Shown: positions 17,004 to 24,281 of the stretch, in pieces
Position numbering within the stretch: the stretch's first letter is position 1
Layout of the letters: each line of letters starts with the position of its first letter
From: JANOSH01 sp031415695
GTDB lineage: Bacteria > Actinomycetota > Acidimicrobiia > Acidimicrobiales > Ilumatobacteraceae
DNA length: 64,000 bases
NCBI GenBank assembly: GCA_031415695.1
Contig: JANOSH010000044.1
Coordinates: 1 to 64,000 of the forward strand
Direction of reading: 5' to 3'
The notes under the pieces: model-generated
What the model was told of the DNA's origin: nothing
Database searches by the model: none
Seen by the model: only the letters and a program-made list of their open reading frames with translations
Made by a program: the position numbers and the translations under genes

Positions 17004-17651
17004 ATGATCTGGGAACACATGACAAACATCGTCCCGCTGAGCGCATTTGGTTACGAACCGGCCACCATTCAGTTGCCCGAGCGCTTCGACCGCATCGAGG
17101 TCGACACGATCCCGGGCGGCGACACGCACCTCCTCGTACACAACCTTTCCAGCCATCTCGTGCCAGGCGGGGAACTCGCAATGAGCTGCGACGTCCCCGA
17201 TATTCCGTGGCCAGCATTTGGGCTACTTCCCGGCGACCCAGCCTCGGAAACGTCGGTCTTCGTACGCACAACCCGCACCACTATCCACGACATCGTCGCC
17301 GAGGCTCGACAGGTCATTACGCGTCTCACACCTCAACAGGTGGCCGACGGCGATTGGCTCGTGCTCGATACTCGAACGCCGACTGACCGAGCCGCGAACG
17401 GCATCGTGAACCGATCCATCCACACCCCTCGCACCCAGCTCGAATGGTTGTGCGATCCAACCTCTGGGTATACGAATCCCGCTATCACCAGCTTCGATCA
17501 GCGCATTGTCGTGGTGTGCAACGAGGGCTACTCGTCAAGCTTGGCGGCAGCCAGCCTGCATCGGTTGGGTTTCGTAAACGCAGCCGACATGATTGGTGGC
17601 ATCGCAGCATGGCAACGCGCTGGCCTTCCACTCATGGACGTGGATAGATAA
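17004..17651 (+). CDS. rhodanese-domain protein with N-terminal extension
   Basis: About 215 residues from the ATG at 17004; the next ATG at 17019 is possible. The first 90 residues (LSAFGYEPATIQLPERFDRIEVDTIPGGDTHLL...) are not recognised. The C-terminal 120 residues form a rhodanese domain: WLVLDTRTPTDRAANGIVNRSIH, then the active-site loop VVVCNEGYSSSLAAASL with the catalytic Cys, and MIGGIAAWQRAGLPL. Rhodaneses carry sulfur as a cysteine persulfide; the substrate is unknown. It diverges from the dioxygenase operon across the shared inverted repeat, so it may be co-regulated. Its 3' end overlaps the convergent VOC-SnoaL gene by 20 bases. Confidence 0.75.
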   Translation: MIWEHMTNIVPLSAFGYEPATIQLPERFDRIEVDTIPGGDTHLLVHNLSSHLVPGGELAMSCDVPDIPWPAFGLLPGDPASETSVFVRTTRTTIHDIVAEARQVITRLTPQQVADGDWLVLDTRTPTDRAANGIVNRSIHTPRTQLEWLCDPTSGYTNPAITSFDQRIVVVCNEGYSSSLAAASLHRLGFVNAADMIGGIAAWQRAGLPLMDVDR

Positions 17652-18540
17652 CAACCGCGTCGGCTCGGGTGTATTCCTGCACATGGGCAAAGAGGGTCGA
17701 AAGCCACCACCGACCTCGTCGCTTCACGTACTGGTCACGGTAGAAGCCAACGATTCGGAACCGTGAACCGTCGGGCCCCGTGTACATCATCAACATGCTC
17801 CAGGTACCTGACGCCTCGTTGCCCGAGACGTCGATAACGGGATTCGTGACCAGGTGCGACGAGTGAAGTAGTCGACCACTGGCGCGAATGGTGTCGAAGT
17901 GACCACGGATTTCCTCGCGTCCTCGGAACACGTCGTCGTGCATGGAATTTGTCCACGTACCACCCTCGATAAACAATGCCGACACGGCTTCGCCATCGTG
18001 ATCGTTGTCGCACGCTGCGCAGTACGCCGCTTTAAGCCTGTGAATTGCTTCGATGTCTTCAAGTCGACCCAGTCGTTCGGCAACAGGGTCAGGCGCGGGT
18101 AAACCAAATTGTCCCGCGACTTCGTACAGCTCGATGATGTTGCCAAACGGGTCACGCCCGTAGATCGCCGATGACGACCCGAGTTGCACCGGGGGTCCGT
18201 GAAAGGTCATACCATGTGCCGAGAGGCGATCGTATTCGGCCTGGATGTTTGTGACCTGCAAACACAGATGGCTGAGGCCATGGTCGGCCGGCGAGTAGGT
18301 GGGGTCCTTAGGCGCGGGGGTTGGCGACGCGTACTGCCACAGCTCGAGATACGCATTCTTTGCCCGGACCATTTTGACGGTGGCCGCCGTGCCGTCGATT
18401 CCGATTACACGGTCATTGTCGACTTTGTTATCCCACGTGCTCTCGAACGCTTCTTCAAAACCGAGTACATCGCAGTAGAACCGGGTGGCCTTGACGATGT
18501 CCGAGACGGAAATTGCAACGTGGTGAAGACCAACAATCAT
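17632..18540 (-). CDS. VOC (glyoxalase-fold) - SnoaL-like fusion protein
   Basis: 302 residues from the ATG at 18540, which overlaps the upstream VOC gene's TGA as ATGA. Residues 1-145 are a VOC-fold domain (GLHHVAISVSDIVKATRFYCDVLGFE ... HLCLQVTNIQAEYDRL ... YGRDPFGNIIELYEV), with the first metal-type His in GLHHVA and the final Glu in NIIELYE. Residues about 165-300 are a SnoaL/NTF2-like domain (IEAIHRLKAAYCAACDNDHDG ... FRGREEIRGHF ... RWWLSTLFAHVQEY). VOC members include type I extradiol dioxygenases, glyoxalases and epimerases. SnoaL-like domains are isomerases, cyclases, dehydratases or simply binding modules. The fusion suggests two successive steps on one substrate. Confidence 0.8.
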   Translation of the reverse strand: MIVGLHHVAISVSDIVKATRFYCDVLGFEEAFESTWDNKVDNDRVIGIDGTAATVKMVRAKNAYLELWQYASPTPAPKDPTYSPADHGLSHLCLQVTNIQAEYDRLSAHGMTFHGPPVQLGSSSAIYGRDPFGNIIELYEVAGQFGLPAPDPVAERLGRLEDIEAIHRLKAAYCAACDNDHDGEAVSALFIEGGTWTNSMHDDVFRGREEIRGHFDTIRASGRLLHSSHLVTNPVIDVSGNEASGTWSMLMMYTGPDGSRFRIVGFYRDQYVKRRGRWWLSTLFAHVQEYTRADAVVIYPRP

Positions 18541-19085
18541 GACTCGAGCGGCTGACCGCGGTTGCCCCTGATGAGATCGGTGACACCGTCCCACTCGTCA
18601 TGGGCTTTCTTCCAACCAGCGAACACCGCCCGAATCTCGGGGTTGTCGCCGTGGCATTCCAGGAAACATCCAATGGCTTCGCGAGCGTCGATGTAGATAA
18701 CGTTGGCAACAGCCCACAACGACGAAGCGACCGGGAAGCCGGCCGCTTCATACTCGGCGGCTACCTGTTCGATGTCGTCGTCGGGCACGAGCATGCCAAT
18801 GTGGTGAAAGCCTTCTTCACCAGCACCGTACATGTCGCGATAGATCGATGGACCCTCGTGGTTTTGTTGGATGAATTGCACATGCGTGTCGCCGTGGTAA
18901 CCGAACCCGTAATCGAGAGGAACGGTCATCTCGTTGCCATGGTGCATATGGCGATCGCCCCAGTGTCCTCGGGTGACGAAGAACGGCCCGGCGCCGGTGA
19001 CCCGGTTCCACTTGTGGCACGCCTCCTCGATGTCGTTCACGAACCAGGCGTGCTGCAAGATTGGGTAACGCAACAACGGCTTCAA
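18537..19085 (-). CDS. VOC/glyoxalase-fold protein
   Basis: 182 residues of the glyoxalase_4-like branch: LQHAWFVNDIEEACHKWNRVTGAGPFF at the start, VQFIQQNHEGPSIYRDMYGAG in the middle, FHHIGMLVPDDDIEQVAAEYEAAGFPV, and an end with EAIGCFLECHGDNPE. The His and Glu residues expected to bind a metal are present (QHAWF, FHHIG, CFLECH). It overlaps the next gene by four bases and follows the amidohydrolase by two, so the three form one operon. Proteins of this shape are often annotated as ring-cleavage or lyase-like. The specific reaction is unknown. Confidence 0.8.
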   Translation of the reverse strand: MKPLLRYPILQHAWFVNDIEEACHKWNRVTGAGPFFVTRGHWGDRHMHHGNEMTVPLDYGFGYHGDTHVQFIQQNHEGPSIYRDMYGAGEEGFHHIGMLVPDDDIEQVAAEYEAAGFPVASSLWAVANVIYIDAREAIGCFLECHGDNPEIRAVFAGWKKAHDEWDGVTDLIRGNRGQPLES

Positions 19086-19087
19086 AG

Positions 19088-20842
19088 TTAGCTCCTAACA
19101 AGTCGGCCGGGACGGCTCCCGGTATCGGAATCGTTTCGACGGGTCACAACGCCGTGGCACAACGTGGCCAGGTAGCCCTGCACTGGTTGCATCAAGCGGG
19201 TGCCGCCCGCGGGAAGGTCGTGATGGGCGACCGGAGCCGAAACCTGCAAGTTCTCGTGGTCGATCACGTTGATGTCGGCCCGCATGCCAGGAACAAGGGT
19301 CCCTCGGTCATTCAAGCCGTACAGCGCAGCATTGCGGGCTGACTGTTTGTTCACGATGAACTCGAGGGGCAGTTGTTCGCCCTTGCGTCGATCACGCGCC
19401 CAGTAGGTGAGCTGCGTGGTGGGCATTGTGCCGTCGCAAATCAACGTGACGTGGGCGCCAGCGTCGCTGAGACCAGTGACAGTGTTCGGATCGGTGAGCA
19501 TCTCGCGCAGTACGTCCATTCGAGCCGGAATGTCGGCAGTGCTCAAGGATGCAAAGCGAGTGCCGCCATCTTCGAGCAAGAAGTCGTACAAATGGTCGAG
19601 GGGGTCTTTGCCGAGTGCCCGAGCCTGCGCACCGAGCGTCTCTGAGGCGTCGGGCTCGTAGTTCACCGGGTTCGACAACGGGTACAACAGCGCGGCCGCT
19701 CGGGTGAACAGGCCGTACACATTCTCCATCGAGCCGGGGGCGTCGGGCCGAATACCTTTTTCCGACATGATCGCAGCGCGAATCTCGGGCCGCGACATTT
19801 CTCGGACCCGTTCGGCGAGTGGTAGATGAGCGATCTGCAGATACGTGGGCCGTCGCATGAAGGCGTGGTAGGCACTGAGCCCGGTGAGGAAACCAATCGG
19901 TCGAGACGAGACCTGCGGAAACATCTGCGCACCGGCAGCGTTTGCCTCGGCAGTCATGCGCAAGATGTCGCGCCACAGGTTCGGGTCGTAGTCGGGCGAC
20001 TGGACAAGCGTGAACGTGACTGGACGACCGCTCTCCATCGAGAATCGGCGCATCAACTCGTGTTCTTCTTCCTGAGTCGTCTTTTCGCCCCCGAGCGATT
20101 CCATCTTGCCGACCGTGCCGGCTGGAATCATCTCGAAAACACCTTTGCCCACTGCGCCCATGGACCGCGCGATTGCGAGCAGTTCCTCGGCCGGGGCGAA
20201 CGTTCCCGGCACGGGTTTGCCCCAGAGCGAGCGATGGCCAACGGTACGCGACGTGCTGAAGCCTAACGCGCCTGCTTGAACCGCTTCACCGACCAAGCTC
20301 GCCATGGCTTCGATGTCGGCAGCGGTGGCGTCCTCGTTGCGCGACCCGCGCTCGCCCATCACGTAAAAGCGCACCGAGCCGTGAGGAACCTGCGTACCAA
20401 TGTCGAGTGAGTACGTACGGCTGGCGATGTAGTCGAGGTATTCGGGGAACGTCTCCCAACGACCCCATTCGATGCCTTCATAGAGGGCGGAGCCGGGGAT
20501 GTCTTCCACCCCTTCCATGAGCTCGATGAGTTCTCGTTCTTGTCCGGGCGGCACCGGCGCAAAACCGACGCCGCAGTTGCCCATGACGACGGTGGTGACG
20601 CCATTGGACGACGACGGGTCCATCACGTCGTCCCATGACACCTGACCGTCGTAATGGGTATGCACGTCGACCCAGCCGGGGGTCACAAGGGCACCATCGG
20701 CGTCGATGACCTGTTGCGACGACGTGCTGATACGCCCGCCGACCTGGGTGATGACCCCGTCTTGTACCCCGACGTCGCCAACGTGCCGGGGGGAGCCGGT
20801 TCCGTCAACAATGGTGCCACCGCGAATCACTATGTCGAGCAT
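19088..20842 (-). CDS. N-acyl-D-amino-acid deacylase-like amidohydrolase
   Basis: 584 residues. The start MLDIVIRGGTIVDGTGSP is the typical composite-barrel opening. Metal ligands HTH occur in WVDVHTHYDGQ near residue 60. GNCGVGFAPV, FSTSRTVGHRSLWGKPVPGTFA and SDAGAHV follow, the last with the catalytic Asp-like motif. The closing RGTLVPGMRADINVID is family-typical. D-aminoacylase relatives remove acyl groups from D-amino acids or hydrolyse related amides with zinc in the cytoplasm. It is the first gene of the operon with the two VOC proteins, which suggests deacylation or amide opening of a xenobiotic-like substrate before VOC-catalysed steps. Confidence 0.85.
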   Translation of the reverse strand: MLDIVIRGGTIVDGTGSPRHVGDVGVQDGVITQVGGRISTSSQQVIDADGALVTPGWVDVHTHYDGQVSWDDVMDPSSSNGVTTVVMGNCGVGFAPVPPGQERELIELMEGVEDIPGSALYEGIEWGRWETFPEYLDYIASRTYSLDIGTQVPHGSVRFYVMGERGSRNEDATAADIEAMASLVGEAVQAGALGFSTSRTVGHRSLWGKPVPGTFAPAEELLAIARSMGAVGKGVFEMIPAGTVGKMESLGGEKTTQEEEHELMRRFSMESGRPVTFTLVQSPDYDPNLWRDILRMTAEANAAGAQMFPQVSSRPIGFLTGLSAYHAFMRRPTYLQIAHLPLAERVREMSRPEIRAAIMSEKGIRPDAPGSMENVYGLFTRAAALLYPLSNPVNYEPDASETLGAQARALGKDPLDHLYDFLLEDGGTRFASLSTADIPARMDVLREMLTDPNTVTGLSDAGAHVTLICDGTMPTTQLTYWARDRRKGEQLPLEFIVNKQSARNAALYGLNDRGTLVPGMRADINVIDHENLQVSAPVAHHDLPAGGTRLMQPVQGYLATLCHGVVTRRNDSDTGSRPGRLVRS

Positions 20843-20945
20843 GGGTTGATGCTACCGATGATCGAACGCCAGACCGGAGGCGGAGCAACAACGCTTGAAG
20901 TGGTCGCCGGTGCGCGCTACGGAGCAGACGAATTTTGCGTTCGAT

Positions 20946-20974
20946 CAACACTCAGTTCATCCGCTTCAGTGTTG
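20946..20974. promoter_or_regulatory. inverted repeat upstream of the CBM-like gene
   Basis: CAACACT (20946-20952) and AGTGTTG (20968-20974) are exact inverted copies 15 bases apart. AGTGTTGA recurs at 21023-21030, just before the ATG at 21031. The region is shared with the divergent amidohydrolase gene. An operator role is possible but unproven. Confidence 0.3.
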
Positions 20975-21030
20975 AGCAAGAGTCAACTTCAGCGCTATGC
21001 AGCGGAACCAAAACCGCTCACAGTGTTGAC

Positions 21031-21863
21031 ATGGCCCTTTGCTCCATAGTCGCTGCTACGAAATCTCTCCTCGCCGCCATTCCTGCCACTGCGGCGGTAG
21101 TCACGTTGGGCGTTCTCGCCACCGCTGGGCTCGCCGCCGGCATCGCTGTCCCGTCAGCCCCGGCGGCGGGCTCCGCACAGCCGACAGTCACGGCCACGAT
21201 CGGTGATGGCCAGTGCAGCAACGGATTGCTTACGAACTGGAGCTTCGAAGACGGGCTCGCAGGATGGAGCTTCGATGCCAAAACGACCGCCAGCGCCGGA
21301 CCGGCCAAACCTACGGGCTCAAGGCCTCTGATGGAGAGAACTTGATGTTTCTACGACCTACTGGGCAGATCGCCGGCGCGGTGTGGCAAGACCACCTTGC
21401 GGTGCCCGGCGGCAATTACTTGCTCACCCTGGCCGGTGGCACGCACAACACCACGTTCGGTCATGAGGCGGCGATGCAGTTCCTCGATGCGAACGGAGCA
21501 GTGCTTACAAGCGACTCGGTCGAACTCGATTATGACGTGGACACAAGAGGTGACCTGGCCGACTACGCCATCGGGCCAAACAAGGCTCCCGCGGGCTCGG
21601 TGACCGTGCGAGTGGTCTTCCGAAATCTGAACGGCGACTGGGTGAAGGCCGACGCCGCTTGCCTGCTCGCTTCCGTTCCAGCAAACCCCGACACACCGGT
21701 CACCCCCGACACACCAGCAACCCCCGAAACACCGGTCACCCCCAACACACCAGCAACTCCCGACACACCAGTCACCCCCGAAACACCTGTCACCCCCAAC
21801 ACACCGGTCACCCCCGAAACACCTGTTCAGCCGGAAGCTGCGAACACCCTGCCGCCGACCTGA
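21031..21863 (+). pseudogene. secreted CBM/DUF642-like protein with Pro-rich repeat tail, frameshifted
   Basis: The ATG at 21031 starts a signal peptide (AAIPATAAVVTLGVLATAGLAAG). The first frame continues through NGLLTNWSFEDGLAGWSFDAKTTASAG, a jelly-roll carbohydrate-binding-like opening, and then runs out of frame at about 21310 to a stop. The next frame resumes with TYGLKASDGENLMFLRPTG and continues through a complete beta domain to a TPVTPETP repeat tail, ending at 21861-21863. Adding one A to the AAA run at 21309-21311 restores AKTYGLKASDG, so a single 1-base deletion separates the halves. Intact, it would be a roughly 277-residue cell-surface binding protein. A homopolymer sequencing error is a real possibility. 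Confidence 0.65.
21685..21832 (+). repeat. tandem repeat encoding TP(V/A)TP(D/E/N) units
   Basis: About eight 18-base variants of acaccngtcacccccgaa run in tandem and encode the alternating TPVTPETPVTPNTP linker at the end of the secreted protein, a likely cell-wall-spanning stalk. Confidence 0.7.
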
Positions 21864-21883
21864 CAGTCGAATAGCGTGGGTCT

Positions 21884-23173
21884 GTGACGATTGATCGAGG
21901 CGACGACGGAGACCCGGCGCGACAGTCCGTGGCGCTTGCAACGTGGGGCCTGTTCGTTGGCTTGGCGTTGCTACTGATCGGCTCGGGATTGTTCGGCACG
22001 CTCGTAACGGTGCGAGCCGAACTCGAAGGTTTCAACACGGTCGTGATCGGTGTAGTTGTTGCTGCATACTACGCCGGATTTCTTGCGGGTTCGCGCCTGA
22101 CCCTCGTTGCGCTCACCAGAGTCGGCCATGTCCGTGTGTATGCCGCTCTGGCGTCGCTGCTCTCGGCCACGATGCTGGCGACAGGCGTAGCGCCCAACCC
22201 CATCACCTGGGTTGCCCTGCGGTTCATCACTGGGCTGTGCCTCGCTGGGCAGTATGTCGTAGCTGAATCGTGGTTGAACGCCCTAGCCGACAACTCAAAC
22301 CGCGGTCGCCTCATGGCGGTGTACATGCTGGTCACAACCGGCGCCTTTGGAATCGGCCAACTGCTCATCTCGGTGAGCGACCCCGCTGCCATCGGCGGCT
22401 TCGTCCTGGCCAGCGCCCTCACATCCTTAGCGGTGGCCCCGGTTGCATTGTCGGAAGGCAATGTGCCTCTCGAGGAAATTGAGCAGCGGCACATCAGTCT
22501 GCGCGAACTGGCGCGCATCGTGCCCACCGGAGTTGGCACCTGTCTGTTGGTCGGCGTGGCCCACGGGGCGCTTACCGGTATGGCCGGTGTGTACGCCACG
22601 CGTTCGGGTCTCGCCAGCGCTGCCATCGGTTTGTTCGTTGCCGCTCCTACCATTGGGGGTGTGGTCCTGCAGTGGCCGATTTCGTCGGCGTCGGACGATG
22701 TCGACCGTCGCGCTGTCGGGGTTGTGGCGGCATTCGGTGCCGCGCTTGCTGCCGCCGCGCTAGCCCTCACCGGCCCGCAGGGTTGGTCTGGGGTCCTCCT
22801 GATGGCTCTCATCGGTGGAGCCAGCTATCCGCTCTATTCCATTGCGGTGGCGTACACGAACGATTGGACGCCACCGGAGCAAACCTTGGCCGCGGCATCG
22901 CAACTCATCACCTTGTACGGGGCAGGTGCATTTGTCGGCCCACTCATCGTCGCCGGGTTGATGGGCGTGGTCGGCGTATCGGGCTTCACGTGGAGCATCG
23001 TTGTCATGCAGAGCCTCATCGGCATATTCCTCACCTACCGGATGCGAGCGTGGCGTGCGCCGCTGACCAAGCTTGCATTTAGCGAAGCGTCGTATCCGGC
23101 GCGAATTTTCTTCGTTCCCGGTACCGTCATCGCCGCTAGTCGACGCCTGAGAAGGTCGCACCTCGACAACTGA
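21884..23173 (+). CDS. MFS transporter
   Basis: 429 residues from GTG 21884, with about 12 hydrophobic segments in two halves (for example WGLFVGLALLLIGSGLFGTLV and VVGVVVAAYYAGFLAGS). It shows the loop 2-3 / helix 4 pattern seen in the YcaD/UMF-type group: SRLTLVALTRVGHVRVYAALASL and FITGLCLAGQYVVAESWLNALA. The VAESWLN motif is typical of that group. The substrate is not predictable. It starts 20 bases after the secreted-protein gene and ends just before the riboswitch that controls terC. Confidence 0.8.
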   Translation: MTIDRGDDGDPARQSVALATWGLFVGLALLLIGSGLFGTLVTVRAELEGFNTVVIGVVVAAYYAGFLAGSRLTLVALTRVGHVRVYAALASLLSATMLATGVAPNPITWVALRFITGLCLAGQYVVAESWLNALADNSNRGRLMAVYMLVTTGAFGIGQLLISVSDPAAIGGFVLASALTSLAVAPVALSEGNVPLEEIEQRHISLRELARIVPTGVGTCLLVGVAHGALTGMAGVYATRSGLASAAIGLFVAAPTIGGVVLQWPISSASDDVDRRAVGVVAAFGAALAAAALALTGPQGWSGVLLMALIGGASYPLYSIAVAYTNDWTPPEQTLAAASQLITLYGAGAFVGPLIVAGLMGVVGVSGFTWSIVVMQSLIGIFLTYRMRAWRAPLTKLAFSEASYPARIFFVPGTVIAASRRLRRSHLDN

Positions 23174-23197
23174 CGGTCGGCTGCTATCATGCGTCCA

Positions 23198-23318
23198 CCA
23201 AGGGAGTACCCCTCGAGGCCTGTCGTCAATACGGTGCAGTGTTTTGTACCCGGTGAGGCCAGTCGCATCAACTGGTGCGACGGAGAGACTTGGGAACACG
23301 CATACTCGCGTACCCAAG
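23198..23318 (+). promoter_or_regulatory. yybP-ykoY (Mn2+) riboswitch with RBS-sequestering expression platform
   Basis: The P1 helix is CCAAG (23198-23202) with CTTGG (23289-23293). Immediately inside it are the family's conserved loop sequences, GGAGTA (23203-23208) and GAGA (23285-23288). A second arm is closed around 23270. Downstream, CTTGGG (23289-23294) can instead pair with CCCAAG (23313-23318), extended by ACGC/GCGT, which buries the Shine-Dalgarno AAGGAG (23316-23321) six bases before the GTG at 23328. P1 and the sequestering hairpin share the same CTTGG strand, so ligand-stabilised P1 should free the RBS (an ON switch). The family senses Mn2+ and commonly precedes TerC-type Mn exporters, as here. 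Confidence 0.8.
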
Positions 23319-23327
23319 GAGAATTCT

Positions 23328-24281
23328 GTGCTTGTTGCATCCCCGTCTGCATCCGACTTTGTCGATCTAAACGTCCCCGTGTGGGGGTGGATCGGTCTGC
23401 TCGCCATCATCGCCATGATGCTGGCGATCGACCTATTTCGTCACCGAGACGACCACGAGCCTACGCCGCGTGAAGCCCTGAAGGAGTCGGCAACCTGGGT
23501 TGCCTGCGGGCTGGCATTCGGCGGGGTTGTCTGGGCGACGCTCGGTAGCCAGGCGTTCGGCGAATACATCTCGGGGTACCTCATCGAAAAGTCGTTGTCA
23601 GTCGACAACGTGTTTGTGTGGTCAATGCTATTCACCGCACTTGCAATACCGTTGAAGTATCAGCACCGAGTCCTGTTCTGGGGGATCTTTGGTGCCCTTG
23701 TTTTGCGAGCAATCTTCATCGGGCTCGGCTCGGCGCTGATAACGCAATTCTGGTGGGTACTGCTGATCTTCGGAGTTTTCTTGATCTTCACCGGTGCCAA
23801 AATGATTCGACACACCGCCGACGAAGGAACCGAGACCAAGACGGCGGGTCTCAGGATGCTTCGCAAGATCATGCCGGTAACCAACAACATTGATGGACAT
23901 AAGTTCTTCACCAAGCTCAACGGCAAACGTGCCGCCACACCGCTTTTTGCGGCGCTCGTCGTCGTCGAAGCGACCGACATCATCTTTGCGGTCGATTCGG
24001 TTCCAGCCATCCTCGCTGTATCGCGAGAGCCGTTCTTGGTGTTCGCGTCGAACGCCTTCGCCATCTTGGGCCTGCGAGCTATGTACTTCCTACTCGCCAA
24101 TGCGAAAGACCAGTTCCACTACTTGTCGCATGCACTTGGTGGCATCCTGATTTTTGTTGGTCTGAAGATGGCCGTGTCGCATTGGTTTCATCTCAATACC
24201 TACGTGTCGCTGGGCATCATCATGTTTCTGCTGGTTGCGGCAATCATTGCCAGCATTAGGCACGAAACGATCAGCCAGTGA
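23328..24281 (+). CDS. TerC/Alx-family integral membrane protein (probable Mn2+ exporter)
   Basis: 317 residues from GTG 23328, chosen for the ideal AAGGAG six bases upstream. Seven to nine membrane segments are visible. Family signatures are EKSLSVDNVFVW near residue 78 and VVVEATDIIFAVDSVPAILAVSREPFLVF near 206, whose Asp/Glu residues lie in the membrane and are thought to bind metal. TerC homologues load or export manganese. The yybP-ykoY riboswitch upstream fits Mn-induced synthesis. The gene overlaps the 3' end of the convergent glnD by 11 bases. Confidence 0.92.
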   Translation: MLVASPSASDFVDLNVPVWGWIGLLAIIAMMLAIDLFRHRDDHEPTPREALKESATWVACGLAFGGVVWATLGSQAFGEYISGYLIEKSLSVDNVFVWSMLFTALAIPLKYQHRVLFWGIFGALVLRAIFIGLGSALITQFWWVLLIFGVFLIFTGAKMIRHTADEGTETKTAGLRMLRKIMPVTNNIDGHKFFTKLNGKRAATPLFAALVVVEATDIIFAVDSVPAILAVSREPFLVFASNAFAILGLRAMYFLLANAKDQFHYLSHALGGILIFVGLKMAVSHWFHLNTYVSLGIIMFLLVAAIIASIRHETISQ

